Source of the DNA: Butyricicoccus_B sp017886875
Lineage (GTDB): Bacteria > Bacillota > Clostridia > Oscillospirales > Butyricicoccaceae
Assembly: GCA_963931655.1 (NCBI GenBank)
Contig: OZ007036.1
Span: 1,116,001-1,180,000, forward strand
Direction of reading: 5' to 3'
DNA length: 64,000 nucleotides
Below, piece by piece: positions 34,568 through 43,117 of this stretch (positions are counted from its first letter, which is position 1; every line of letters starts with the position of its first letter). A model generated the notes under the pieces. It was not told the DNA's origin and searched no databases. It saw nothing but the letters and a program-made list of their open reading frames with translations. A program made the position numbers and the translations under genes.

Positions 34568-34825
34568 TTACTTCGCCTTCTCGACAACTTCAACCAGACG
34601 CCAACGCTTGTCCTTGGACAGTGGGCGGGTTTCCATTACCTTAACCTTATCGCCTACACGGCACTCGTTATTCTCATCATGTGCCTTCAGCTTATAGGTA
34701 CGCTTCATAACCTTTTTATATAGAGGATGCTGTACGCTATCCTCGATTGCTACAACGATAGTCTTATCCATCTTATCGGATACTACCTTACCCACACGGG
34801 TTTTTCTTAACGCTCTCTCGCTCAA
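34568..34825 (-). CDS. rpsQ: Ribosomal protein S17 (uS17)
   Basis: The 85-residue OB-fold protein (RKTRVGKVVSDKMDKTIVV; ETRPLSKDKRWRLVEVVEK) binds 16S rRNA early in assembly. Order rpmC-rpsQ-rplN is conserved. Confidence 0.97.
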   Translation of the reverse strand: MSERALRKTRVGKVVSDKMDKTIVVAIEDSVQHPLYKKVMKRTYKLKAHDENNECRVGDKVKVMETRPLSKDKRWRLVEVVEKAK

Positions 34826-34839
34826 CTTCGCTTACCTCC

Positions 34840-35040
34840 TTACTTTGCCGCAAGCTGAAGCTCGCGGAGAACGGTGTTGACACGTGCAATGTCACGCTTA
34901 ACTTCTGTGATTTTGTTTACATTGTCAAGCTGATTGGTAGCGTGCTGGAGACGAAGGTTGAAGAGGTCCTTCTTAAGCTCTGCGAGCTTATCCTGCAACT
35001 GCTCAGCACTTAATGCTCTAATCTCTTTTGCCTTCATCAT
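34840..35040 (-). CDS. rpmC: Ribosomal protein L29 (uL29)
   Basis: The 66-residue two-helix protein (KAKEIRALSAEQLQDKL; NVNKITEVKRDIARVNTVL) lies near the peptide exit. Two consecutive ATG codons are possible starts. The first overlaps the rplP stop in an ATGA arrangement. Confidence 0.96.
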   Translation of the reverse strand: MMKAKEIRALSAEQLQDKLAELKKDLFNLRLQHATNQLDNVNKITEVKRDIARVNTVLRELQLAAK

Positions 35041-35465
35041 ACTTCACCACCATTCTTGGTCTCACGAGTAACAAACTTTGTCTTACATGGTAACTTGTGG
35101 CTAGCCAGACGAAGTGCCTCACGAGCAACTTCTTCAGAAACGCCTGCAATTTCAAACAGAACGCGACCTGGCTTAACTACAGCAACCCAGTACTCTGGAG
35201 AGCCCTTACCGGAACCCATTCGGGTTTCAGCTGGCTTCTCAGTAATTGGCTTATCAGGGAAAATCTTAATCCAAACCTTACCGCCACGCTTTGTATAACG
35301 AGTCATAGCGATACGGGCAGCCTCGATTTGGTTAGAGGTGATCCAGCAAGGCTCAGTAGCCTGAAGACCGAAATCACCATATGCTACGAAATTACCACGT
35401 GAAGCCTTGCCCTTTAAACGGCCACGGTGTACACGACGGTATTTAACTCTCTTTGGGAGTAGCAT
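35037..35465 (-). CDS. rplP: Ribosomal protein L16 (uL16)
   Basis: The 142-residue protein begins MLLPKRVKYRRVHRGRLKGK and contains the family segment RMGSGKGSPEYWVAVVKPGR. Start and rpsC stop overlap by one base (TAATG), which suggests coupled translation. Confidence 0.98.
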   Translation of the reverse strand: MLLPKRVKYRRVHRGRLKGKASRGNFVAYGDFGLQATEPCWITSNQIEAARIAMTRYTKRGGKVWIKIFPDKPITEKPAETRMGSGKGSPEYWVAVVKPGRVLFEIAGVSEEVAREALRLASHKLPCKTKFVTRETKNGGEV

Positions 35466-36232
35466 TAGCGGTTGCCTCCTTCCTGACGTGGAGCACGACG
35501 CTCGCCACGATTGTTATTTCTACGGCGACGGTCACCATCACGGCGGTCACGACGCTCAGAAGCTGGCTTTGGAGCTTCGATTGAACGACCTAGACGAGGA
35601 CCACCTGTCAGAACCTCACCCTTATAAATCCATACTTTAACACCGATTTTACCGTAGGTTGTATCAGCCTCAGCAAAACCGTAATCAATATCAGCACGCA
35701 GAGTCTGTAGTGGAATAGTGCCTTCATGATAATGCTCAGTACGAGCGATTTCTGCACCACCTAAACGACCAGAGCAAGCTGTCTTGATGCCCTTAGCACC
35801 CATACGCATTGCACGACCCATGCACTGCTTCATAGCACGGCGGAAAGAGATACGCTTTTCCAGCTGTGCAGCAATGTTTTCAGCTACAAGAGTTGCATTG
35901 GTATCTGGGTTTTTGATTTCGATAATAGAAATCTTAACTGGCTTACCAATCATCTTAGCAACATCAGCCTGTAACTTTTCAATCTTTTCGCCGCCCTGAC
36001 CGATAACAAAGCCTGGACGAGCACACTGAATAAGAATTTTAACGTCCTTAGCGGTACGCTCAATCTCAATAGCAGGAACACCTGCGTCCTTGAGAAGATT
36101 TTTCAGATATTTACGAATATTGTAGTCTTCCACGAGGAGATCGCCGAACACATTGTCCTTAGCGAACCAACGGGAATCCCAATTTTTAATTACGCCGACA
36201 CGAAGACCGTTCGGATTTACTTTCTGGCCCAT
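35465..36232 (-). CDS. rpsC: Ribosomal protein S3 (uS3)
   Basis: The 255-residue protein starts MGQKVNPNGLRVGVIKNWDS, has a KH domain (PGFVIGQGGEKIEKL) and the C-terminal domain (GRLGGAEIARTEHYHEG). It ends in an Arg/Asp/Asn-rich tail of about 35 residues (after 220), longer than in many species but common in Clostridia. Confidence 0.98.
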   Translation of the reverse strand: MGQKVNPNGLRVGVIKNWDSRWFAKDNVFGDLLVEDYNIRKYLKNLLKDAGVPAIEIERTAKDVKILIQCARPGFVIGQGGEKIEKLQADVAKMIGKPVKISIIEIKNPDTNATLVAENIAAQLEKRISFRRAMKQCMGRAMRMGAKGIKTACSGRLGGAEIARTEHYHEGTIPLQTLRADIDYGFAEADTTYGKIGVKVWIYKGEVLTGGPRLGRSIEAPKPASERRDRRDGDRRRRNNNRGERRAPRQEGGNR

Positions 36233-36249
36233 TGTTTAACCTCCCCTAA

Positions 36250-36585
36250 TTATTCTTTCTCTGCGAGAACCAGAGTTACATGAGAGGTTCTCTTGAGAAT
36301 ACGGAATGCACGACCCTGTGCACGTGGCATAATACGCTTCATGATAGGGCCTGGTGCTACATGAACTTCCTTAACATAAAGCTTGTCGGTGTTCATGTTA
36401 TGATTGTTCTCCGCATTAGCAACTGCACTCTTTAGCAGCTTAGCCATAACTTCGCTAGCAGCCTTTGGAGTGTTCATGATGATAGCCATAGCAGTGCCTG
36501 CGTCCTTACCACGGATAAGGTCACAGATTAGCTTCATCTTACGAGGGGTCATGCGGACGTTTCTAACGATTGCTCTTGCTTCCAT
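36250..36585 (-). CDS. rplV: Ribosomal protein L22 (uL22)
   Basis: The 111-residue protein lines the exit tunnel. Signatures are the VRMTPRKMKLICDLIRGKD start and PRAQGRAFRILKRTSHV near the end, the tunnel loop that can affect macrolide binding. No change is apparent by eye. Confidence 0.98.
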   Translation of the reverse strand: MEARAIVRNVRMTPRKMKLICDLIRGKDAGTAMAIIMNTPKAASEVMAKLLKSAVANAENNHNMNTDKLYVKEVHVAPGPIMKRIMPRAQGRAFRILKRTSHVTLVLAEKE

Positions 36586-36599
36586 CTGTTCGTCCTCCC

Positions 36600-36881
36600 T
36601 TACTTACCGTTGTTGGAGGTCTTGCTGCCCGCGTGACCCTTATAGGTACGGGTTGGAGCGAACTCACCCAGCTTATGACCTACCATGTCCTCAGTAACAT
36701 ATACTGGAACGTGCTTACGACCGTCATGAACTGCGATAGTATGACCAACGAACTCAGGAAAAATTGTAGATGCACGAGACCAAGTTTTAACAACCTTCTT
36801 CTCGCCAGCTTCATTCATAGCAACGACTCTTTTGTAAAGCTCAGGAGCCACAAAAGGGCCCTTCTTAACACTTCTGCCCAT
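36600..36881 (-). CDS. rpsS: Ribosomal protein S19 (uS19)
   Basis: The 93-residue protein (MGRSVKKGPFVAPELYKRV; GHKLGEFAPTRTYKGHAG) belongs to the 30S head. Order rplB-rpsS-rplV is standard. Confidence 0.98.
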   Translation of the reverse strand: MGRSVKKGPFVAPELYKRVVAMNEAGEKKVVKTWSRASTIFPEFVGHTIAVHDGRKHVPVYVTEDMVGHKLGEFAPTRTYKGHAGSKTSNNGK

Positions 36882-36899
36882 ATTTCTGTTCTCCTTTCC

Positions 36900-37733
36900 T
36901 TACTTACCGTTACGACGACGAACAATTTGCTTGTCGGTACGGTGGTTCTTCTTACGAGTCTTATAACCCATAGCAGGTTTGCCCCATGGGGTAACAGGTG
37001 CTGGACGGCCGATTGGGCTCTTACCTTCACCACCACCATGTGGGTGGTCACAAGGGTTCATTACAGAACCACGAACTGTTGGGCGAATACCCATATGACG
37101 GCTACGACCAGCCTTACCAAGCTGAACGTTAGAGTGGTCAGAGTTGCCAACTACACCGATAGTAGCCTTACACTCAAGACGAACATAACGCAGCTCGCCA
37201 GATGGTAGACGAACCATTGCTTTGCCGTTTTCCTTAGCCATGAGCTGAGCAGCCACGCCTGCGGAACGAACTAGCTGAGCACCCTTACCTGGGTATAGCT
37301 CGATATTGTGAATCATAGTACCAACTGGGATAGCATGAACTGGCAGGCAGTTGCCAGGCTTAATATCAGCATTAACAGAAGAAATAACCTTGTCACCGAT
37401 GTTTAGACCCTCTGGAGCGAGGATATAAGCCTTAACGCCGTCCTCGTACTGAACGAGAGCGATGTTAGCAGAACGGTTTGGGTCATATTCCAAAGTCAGA
37501 ACAGTAGCTGGCATATCCAGCTTCTGACGCTTGAAGTCAATAATACGGTACTTTTGTTTATTTCCGCCGCCCTTATGACGAACGGTGATACGACCATAGC
37601 TGTTACGACCAGCGGTCTTTTTGAGCTTTTCGAGAAGGCTCTTTTCTGGCTTTACCTTAGACAGTCCCGCATTAGACAGAGTAGTCATATTACGGCGGGA
37701 AGGTGTCGTAGGGTTGAAAGTCTTAATCGCCAT
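36900..37733 (-). CDS. rplB: Ribosomal protein L2 (uL2)
   Basis: The 277-residue core 50S protein begins MAIKTFNPTTPSRRN and contains SGELRYVRLECKATIG and the conserved GVVMNPVDHPHGGGEG-like segment (here SVMNPCDHPHGGGEG). Four further in-frame codons upstream start with TTG; the ATG at 37733 fits the family. Confidence 0.98.
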   Translation of the reverse strand: MAIKTFNPTTPSRRNMTTLSNAGLSKVKPEKSLLEKLKKTAGRNSYGRITVRHKGGGNKQKYRIIDFKRQKLDMPATVLTLEYDPNRSANIALVQYEDGVKAYILAPEGLNIGDKVISSVNADIKPGNCLPVHAIPVGTMIHNIELYPGKGAQLVRSAGVAAQLMAKENGKAMVRLPSGELRYVRLECKATIGVVGNSDHSNVQLGKAGRSRHMGIRPTVRGSVMNPCDHPHGGGEGKSPIGRPAPVTPWGKPAMGYKTRKKNHRTDKQIVRRRNGK

Positions 37734-37828
37734 TTTGTTTTTCAACTCCTTAAAATCTGTTCTTATCGGGGTGACATCCCCATACCTGCGACCGATTGTC
37801 GCAAATTATATATTCACCTTACGGTAAA

Positions 37829-38122
37829 TTACATCATGTTTTCGAAGATTTCAATCTTCTTAGAGTCATCAGTCAGGGTAATGATAGCCTTCTTGATGTC
37901 CTTACGCTTACCGGTGTGAACGCCCATACGCTTCCACTTACCAGGTATCTTAATGGTGTTAACCTTAGCAACTTTAACGCCGAAGATTTCTTCAGCAGCC
38001 TTTTTAATTTCAATCTTACCAGCGTTTGGAGCAACCTCGAAAACATACTTGTTTTCAGCGATACCTTCCATAGAACGCTCGGTGATAATAGGCTTAATGA
38101 TTACGTCATGTGCGAATTTCAT
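37829..38122 (-). CDS. rplW: Ribosomal protein L23 (uL23)
   Basis: The 97-residue protein at the exit site binds trigger factor and SRP in characterised ribosomes. Segments IIKPIITERSMEGIAENKY and the rRNA-binding loop WKRMGVHTGKRKDIKKA are typical. The start overlaps the rplD stop by one base. Confidence 0.97.
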   Translation of the reverse strand: MKFAHDVIIKPIITERSMEGIAENKYVFEVAPNAGKIEIKKAAEEIFGVKVAKVNTIKIPGKWKRMGVHTGKRKDIKKAIITLTDDSKKIEIFENMM

Positions 38123-38745
38123 TATGCGTAAACCTCCTCGATTTTAGCAACCGCTGCTTTGTCGATAATGAACTTGTCAGCGTTGAGGATATCATAAACA
38201 TTCAGAGTAGTAGCAATAGTAGTACGAACACCTGGAATGTTAGCAGCACTCTTAATAACATTGGTGCGAGACTCTGGAGTTACAACAAGGCTCTTGCCAG
38301 TTGCATCAACAGACTTTAGGAAACCTGCAAAAGTCTTAGTCTTGATTTCACCCATGTTTAAGTCATCAATAACGATGATTTCGCCAGCAGCAGCCTTAGC
38401 AGACAGAGCAGACATCATAGCTAGACGGCGTAGTTTCTTGTTTAGGCTGTAACGGTAGGAACGTGGCTTAGGGCCTAGAGCGATACCACCGTGAGTCCAC
38501 TGTGGAGAACGGATAGAACCTTGACGAGCACGACCTGTACCCTTCTGACGCCATGGCTTAATACCACCGCCACGAACCTCTGCACGAGTCAGAGTGGACT
38601 GAGTGCCCTGACGCTTGTTAGCCAGATGGTTCTTTACTACTGCATGCATAGCAGAAACATTAGGCTCGATACCGAAAATATCAGCATTAAGCTCGATTGT
38701 GCCAGTCTCCTGACCAGCCATATTATAAACCTTAACTGTAGGCAT
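38122..38745 (-). CDS. rplD: Ribosomal protein L4 (uL4)
   Basis: The 207-residue protein has the tunnel loop KPWRQKGTGRARQGSIRSPQ and the C-terminal LNVYDILNADKFI. In E. coli L4 represses its own S10 operon at the leader, so a connection with the long S10 leader here is possible but not shown. Confidence 0.98.
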   Translation of the reverse strand: MPTVKVYNMAGQETGTIELNADIFGIEPNVSAMHAVVKNHLANKRQGTQSTLTRAEVRGGGIKPWRQKGTGRARQGSIRSPQWTHGGIALGPKPRSYRYSLNKKLRRLAMMSALSAKAAAGEIIVIDDLNMGEIKTKTFAGFLKSVDATGKSLVVTPESRTNVIKSAANIPGVRTTIATTLNVYDILNADKFIIDKAAVAKIEEVYA

Positions 38746-38763
38746 TAGTATTTCCTCCTCTCC

Positions 38764-39465
38764 TTACTTTCTTGCAGAAGCCTTCTGAGGGTTCTTGCTG
38801 ATACCAGCAGCTGGACCCTTCTTCTCAGGATTCTTCTTAACGGTATTCTTCAGGAATACGATGCCGCCCTTAGGACCTGGGATAGCACCACAAACAGCGA
38901 TTAGGTTAAGCTCAGCATCAACCTTAACAACATCAAGGTTCTGAACAGTAACCTGCTCGTTACCGAGGTGACCAGGCATCATCTTGCCCTTCATGATTTT
39001 AGAAGGGTCAGAACAAGCACCCATAGAACCTTGGTGACGGTGCATAGGACCAGCACCGTGGCTCATTGGGGAACGACCAGCGTTAAAACGCTTGATAACG
39101 CCAGCAAAGCCCTTACCTTTAGAGATACCAGTTACGTCAACGTAATCGCCAACCTTGAACATATCAGCAGTGATTACATCGCCAACTTGGAAAGTGGAGC
39201 AATCGTCGAAACGGAACTCCTTGAGGTACTTTTTAACAGCCTCGCCAGCCTTCTTTAAATGACCAAGCTCAGGCTTGTTTAGCTTCTTTTCCTTAACATC
39301 TTCAAAACCGAGCTGTACAGCAGCGTAGCCTTCCTTCTCAACACTCTTTAGCTGAGTAACTACACATGGACCAGCTTCGATTACGGTAACAGGGATAACC
39401 TTACCTTCAGCGTCGAAGATTTGTGTCATACCAACCTTCTTGCCGATAATTGCTTTGTTCAGCAT
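38764..39465 (-). CDS. rplC: Ribosomal protein L3 (uL3)
   Basis: The 233-residue protein begins MLNKAIIGKKVGMTQIFDAE and contains the rRNA-inserting loop around SHGAGPMHRHQGSMG. The frame is open 12 codons upstream, but the chosen ATG has AGGAGG at good spacing. It ends in a Lys-rich extension. The 129-base gap from rpsJ holds a GGTCA...TGACC hairpin. Confidence 0.97.
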   Translation of the reverse strand: MLNKAIIGKKVGMTQIFDAEGKVIPVTVIEAGPCVVTQLKSVEKEGYAAVQLGFEDVKEKKLNKPELGHLKKAGEAVKKYLKEFRFDDCSTFQVGDVITADMFKVGDYVDVTGISKGKGFAGVIKRFNAGRSPMSHGAGPMHRHQGSMGACSDPSKIMKGKMMPGHLGNEQVTVQNLDVVKVDAELNLIAVCGAIPGPKGGIVFLKNTVKKNPEKKGPAAGISKNPQKASARK

Positions 39466-39594
39466 TTTTGTTTTCCTCCTATTTAGGTTATTGGTTGACA
39501 AAGGTCATTGCCTTTTGCCAACTTGACCTCGCCACACTGTAAAGTGGCTAGGTACAAACTGCTTTTATAAACAGATTGTTATTTCAATTTAAAA

Positions 39595-39906
39595 TTAGAG
39601 CTTGATTTCGATTTCAACGCCAGCTGGAAGGTCAAGAGTCATAAGGGACTCAACAGTCTTCTGACCTGGGTTAACAATATCAATTAAACGCTTATGAGTG
39701 CGACGCTCAAACTGCTCACGGCTGTCTTTGTACTTATGAACAGCACGTAGAATAGTGATAATTTCCTTTTCAGTAGGTAGAGGGATTGGACCGGAAACCT
39801 TAGCACCAGAACGCTTAGCGGTTTCAACAATCTTCTCTGCAGACTGATCAATTAGCTCATGGTCGTATGCCTTTAGGCGGATACGAATTTTTTCAGCATT
39901 AGCCAT
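39595..39906 (-). CDS. rpsJ: Ribosomal protein S10 (uS10 / NusE)
   Basis: The 103-residue protein (EKIRIRLKAYDHELIDQSA; REQFERRTHKRLIDIVNP) is a 30S head protein and, as NusE, a partner of NusB in antitermination. It is the first gene of the ribosomal run and lies behind a 330-base structured leader with its own promoter. Confidence 0.98.
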   Translation of the reverse strand: MANAEKIRIRLKAYDHELIDQSAEKIVETAKRSGAKVSGPIPLPTEKEIITILRAVHKYKDSREQFERRTHKRLIDIVNPGQKTVESLMTLDLPAGVEIEIKL

Positions 39907-40236
39907 TTTTGTATTTCCTCCTCGTACATGTCGTACATTTAAAAATGTGTCGACTCGTTACGGAGAGATACTGCAACCCCGCCTAGCGTATCGCTCACGG
40001 GCATGAAAATAACCGGCACACTCTTTGTGAAAAATCCGGTCAAAATAACGCAGGAGGTTCATGCCATCGGCTTTTTGGCATTTTGCCAGAAGTCCCGAAT
40101 TTACGCAAGAACATTGACGTTTTACAATAAGCAGTTGTCTCAACCGCCCGATTGTCGGACCTACTCCACCGAAGTTACCTGACACATGTCAGCAATCTCC
40201 GGTATCATCGCATTTTTACCTGCCATTTCGCAGGTC
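39907..40236 (-). ncRNA. Long structured leader of the S10 operon
   Basis: About 330 bases separate the promoter from rpsJ. On the transcript the first hairpin is ACCTGC/GCAGGT (40230-40235 with 40218-40223). Next comes a two-part stem, ACCGGAG/CTTCGGT (40197-40203 with 40168-40174) enclosing CTGAC/GTCAG across an ATTG/GTAA internal loop. GUCCGA/UCGGGC, a TGGCA/TGCCA hairpin and a long-range GGCATGAA/TTCATGCC stem (40058-40065 with 40000-40007) around ACCGG/CCGGT follow. The density of paired elements supports a functional r-protein leader; the ligand is unknown. Confidence 0.65.
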
Positions 40237-40242
40237 TTGTAT

Positions 40243-40271
40243 AGAATAACTTATTTTTATACATTTGTCAA
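40243..40271 (-). promoter_or_regulatory. Promoter of the S10 operon
   Basis: On the - strand a perfect -35 TTGACA (40266-40271) is 17 bases from TATTCT (40243-40248). Confidence 0.8.
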
Positions 40272-40289
40272 TAGCTTTTTACGAAAAAA

Positions 40290-40326
40290 ACGAAAAAATT
40301 CCGATAAAACAAATTTACCGGAATTT
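40290..40326 (-). terminator. Intrinsic terminator of the sigma/anti-sigma operon
   Basis: AAATTCCG pairs with CGGAATTT across a 15-base loop and is followed by a T-rich tract on the - strand. Confidence 0.7.
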
Positions 40327-40338
40327 ACCTATATTTCT

Positions 40339-41295
40339 TTATTCGTTTACCACTACAACAAGTAAACCATTAGAGGCATTTGCATCTATTTTAATACCCA
40401 AATCCTCACGCATAGTAGTTTCAAAGCCCTTTTCTTGTAGTTCTTTTATTGTTGTATCAAAGTCACTTATAGCACCAGTTACCTTAAAATAATATATATT
40501 ATTATTTTTTTCAATAAATTCAGCATTTTCTATAACAGGCAAATCTCCAGAGCCTACCGCAACAAAACAAAAAGCAAAACTTGAAGTTTGAAGTCCTGAA
40601 GGTATTTCGACCGACTGACTTTCTGCGGTATTTTTCTTCACTTCTGGATTTATAGAAAATGTAGCTGGTGCCACATTATTAGTTTTTTGTTCTTTTTGTT
40701 GTGGCTGCTCAGTTTGTGGCTGTTCAGTGATTTTTGGAGTAACTTCTTCGGTTTGTTGTTGTTCCTCCTGCTTTGGTTCCACTGTTCTAGGCTGCACTGG
40801 TTCTACTTGCTCACTTTGCAGATATTGTTCTGTTTGTTCTTCCTGCTCTGGCTGTACTGGCTCTGTTTGTTCTGGCTCTACATATGGTGTTTCATCTTCT
40901 TTTGTATCTTCCATAACAAGTTTACCAGTAGGCTTTGCACTATTATTTTTATCACTATTATTAGAGGTCATGCTCATAATATCACCTATTGCACCAGATA
41001 AAACAAGCATTACACAAGCTGCGGCTGCTGCTAGTGTAGTAAAAACCGGAAAATGTTTTTTAGTTGGTTTTTGAGCTTCTTTTAAAACTGCCTGCATAAT
41101 ATGTTCATGCATATCATCTGGTAATGGCTGTTTAAAATCGTCCCATGCATTTCGCATTTCACGCAAATCATCTAAATACGCTGCACAGGCGGGACACTCT
41201 GAAAGATGTTCAGAAAGCTCACGTTTTTCCTCAAGTGATAATTCGCTATCAATGCTTGCTGAGCAAAGCTCACGATATTTTTCACAGTTTGGCAT
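40339..41295 (-). CDS. Zinc-finger anti-sigma factor with a Pro/Glu/Gln-rich extracytoplasmic region
   Basis: The 318-residue protein has an N-terminal anti-sigma zinc-binding domain (HLSECPACAAY, an HxxxCxxC motif near residues 30-40) and one membrane helix (about 82-105). A low-complexity Glu/Gln/Pro/Thr-rich stretch (about 130-210) follows, then a folded C-terminal part. It overlaps the upstream ECF sigma gene by 14 bases and should hold that sigma factor at the membrane until a signal arrives. The signal and the role of the extracytoplasmic repeats are unknown. Confidence 0.85.
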   Translation of the reverse strand: MPNCEKYRELCSASIDSELSLEEKRELSEHLSECPACAAYLDDLREMRNAWDDFKQPLPDDMHEHIMQAVLKEAQKPTKKHFPVFTTLAAAAACVMLVLSGAIGDIMSMTSNNSDKNNSAKPTGKLVMEDTKEDETPYVEPEQTEPVQPEQEEQTEQYLQSEQVEPVQPRTVEPKQEEQQQTEEVTPKITEQPQTEQPQQKEQKTNNVAPATFSINPEVKKNTAESQSVEIPSGLQTSSFAFCFVAVGSGDLPVIENAEFIEKNNNIYYFKVTGAISDFDTTIKELQEKGFETTMREDLGIKIDANASNGLLVVVVNE

Positions 41296-41893
41296 CTTCC
41301 CGCCTCCTTTCTGACTGTTTAGACGAAGAAGGCAACGAAATGTTCCCTCTATCTATCAAAATTTTTCTAAGAGCTGACCTTGCTCTTGCAATTCTTGATT
41401 TTACTGTGCCTTCTTCAATAGAAAGAGCCTTGGCTATATCTGAATATTTCATACCAGCCACATCACGAAGAATAACAACTTTTCTGTGTTCTTCAGATAT
41501 CATATTGAGAGCGATATCTATTTCTTCACGTAGCTCGGTTTTTTCAAGCGATTTTTCTGGTTGGTTTTTCTCTTTAAAATCTGGTAACTGCAAGATTTTC
41601 TCATCATCAATCGGTTCTACTGCTACATTTTTTTTACTTCTTGCAAAATCGACGCATTTATTCATAGTAATTCTATAAAGCCAAGTAGAAAACCCGCTTT
41701 CACCTCTAAAAGATGGCAAGCCTTTATAAGCTTTTAAAAAAACCTCTTGAGTTATATCAAGTGCATCTTCATGTGAATTTGTAGACCGTAGAGCAAGTGT
41801 ATAAACTCTGCGTTCATAAGCGGACACCAATGCTTCAAATGCAGCCATTTCACCTTTTTTAGCACGTTTAATAAGCACATCTTCCCCTGTCAT
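41282..41893 (-). CDS. ECF-type RNA polymerase sigma factor
   Basis: The 203-residue protein has sigma region 2 (FEALVSAYERRVYTLA; DALDITQEVFLKAYKG; FSTWLYRITMNKCVD) and region 4 (LRDVAGMKYSDIAKALSI; EEGTVKSRIARARSAL), with no region 1 or 3, as in SigW-like ECF factors. It lies directly upstream of and overlaps its presumed anti-sigma factor. The promoters it reads are unknown; envelope stress is the usual theme for this layout. Confidence 0.93.
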   Translation of the reverse strand: MTGEDVLIKRAKKGEMAAFEALVSAYERRVYTLALRSTNSHEDALDITQEVFLKAYKGLPSFRGESGFSTWLYRITMNKCVDFARSKKNVAVEPIDDEKILQLPDFKEKNQPEKSLEKTELREEIDIALNMISEEHRKVVILRDVAGMKYSDIAKALSIEEGTVKSRIARARSALRKILIDRGNISLPSSSKQSERRREDAKL

Positions 41894-41913
41894 CGGTGCA
41901 ACCCTCCTTTTAT

Positions 41914-42879
41914 TTATATCTGAGCTTTAATATCCTCACATAGCTTATAAAGCTCATCTATTTTATTAAAAGCACACACACGTTTTTTAAATTCTTTAAG
42001 ACCTGATGAACCTTTTAAATACCAGTTAACATGCTTTCTAGCTTCAAGCATGGCAATATGTTCGCCTTTATCCTCACATGCAAGTTCAATTTGTCTTACA
42101 GCGGTATCCAATCTTTCTGAAAGTGTTGGCTCATCTTCTAGCACACCTGTCTGAATAAGCTTATTACTTCTTTCAAATATCCAAGGGTCTCCAAGTGCAC
42201 CTCTGCCAATCATAACAAAATCAGCACCTGTATGATTTATTATATTAACCGCATCTTGAGGAGTAAAAACATCACCATTTGCAGCCACAGGAATTTTAAC
42301 TGATTGTTTAACTTTAGCTATAATATCCCAATCAGCAACACCTGAATATTGTTGAGCTCTTGTTCTGCCATGAACTGCAATCATATCTGCACCAGCATAT
42401 TCACACATTTTAGCAAACTCTATACAGTTTATACTTTTTTCGTCCCAACCTTTTCTAAATTTAACTGTTACAGGACAATCCACCGCTTTTTTAACTGCGG
42501 TTATAATTTGTTCAGCGAGTTTAATATTTTTCATAAGAGCCGAGCCATCACCATTATTAACTATTTTAGGTGCAGGACAACCCATATTTATATCAATAAT
42601 TTCACAGCCTGATATTTCCCTTGCAATAATTGCACCCTCAGCCATGCTTTCTGGTTCAGAGCCAAATATTTGTGCTGATGCTGGGTGCTCATTTTGAGAT
42701 AAGCCTAAAAGTCTAGGCGTTTTTTTATCTTTAAAGTGAAGTGCTTTAGCAGAAACCATTTCTGTTACGGTGAGTGCTGCACCATGTTCTCTGCATATTT
42801 GGCGAAAAGCCTTATCCGTTACACCCGCCATAGGTGCAAGTATAAGTTTGCCCTTTATCTCCACCTGTCCAATCTTCAT
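41914..42879 (-). CDS. dus: tRNA-dihydrouridine synthase (DusB type)
   Basis: The 321-residue FMN enzyme reduces specific uridines in tRNA. Visible are LILAPMAGVTDKAFRQI, INMGCPAPKIVNNGDGSAL with the catalytic Cys, AVHGRTRAQQYSGVADW and MIGRGALGDPWIFE. It is immediately upstream of the ECF sigma gene (20 bases) and probably shares its transcript. Confidence 0.95.
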   Translation of the reverse strand: MKIGQVEIKGKLILAPMAGVTDKAFRQICREHGAALTVTEMVSAKALHFKDKKTPRLLGLSQNEHPASAQIFGSEPESMAEGAIIAREISGCEIIDINMGCPAPKIVNNGDGSALMKNIKLAEQIITAVKKAVDCPVTVKFRKGWDEKSINCIEFAKMCEYAGADMIAVHGRTRAQQYSGVADWDIIAKVKQSVKIPVAANGDVFTPQDAVNIINHTGADFVMIGRGALGDPWIFERSNKLIQTGVLEDEPTLSERLDTAVRQIELACEDKGEHIAMLEARKHVNWYLKGSSGLKEFKKRVCAFNKIDELYKLCEDIKAQI

Positions 42880-43117
42880 ATATACCCTCCATAATGAATT
42901 TCAAGTATCAGACTTTTATTTTAGCATATACAAACATTCAATGCAAACAAGCTAAATTTCAAATTTATTTCTCTTGTTTTCCCTGCATTTCCTATTATTT
43001 TCCTGCATTTTATAATTATTTGAATATAAATAAAATATATTTTATTATTTCCGTTAATATTTTCCAACAAAAGATGCAAGCTATAAGACCTATACTGAAA
43101 CGCAAGGAGGTTTGACC

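Larger units (their letters stand above)
40237..40338. other. Intergenic region: S10 promoter and anti-sigma terminator
   Basis: This stretch completes the 432-base gene-free interval before rpsJ. It holds the S10 promoter and the terminator of the anti-sigma gene, both listed separately, and no other signal. Confidence 0.6.

Noticed and set aside
39958..40185. 75-codon - strand frame inside the S10 leader
   Set aside because: No RBS or family similarity; composition (Cys, Arg, Tyr rich) and overlap with stem-forming sequence fit structured RNA rather than a protein.
40687..41074. + strand Leu/Ser/Cys-rich frames opposite the anti-sigma gene
   Set aside because: Antisense reflection of the Glu/Gln/Pro-rich repeats, without RBS.
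43000..43117. Spo0A-box search upstream of spoIIE
   Set aside because: Only a weak TTCCAACA-like match was seen and no convincing -35/-10 pair at suitable spacing, so no promoter was called.
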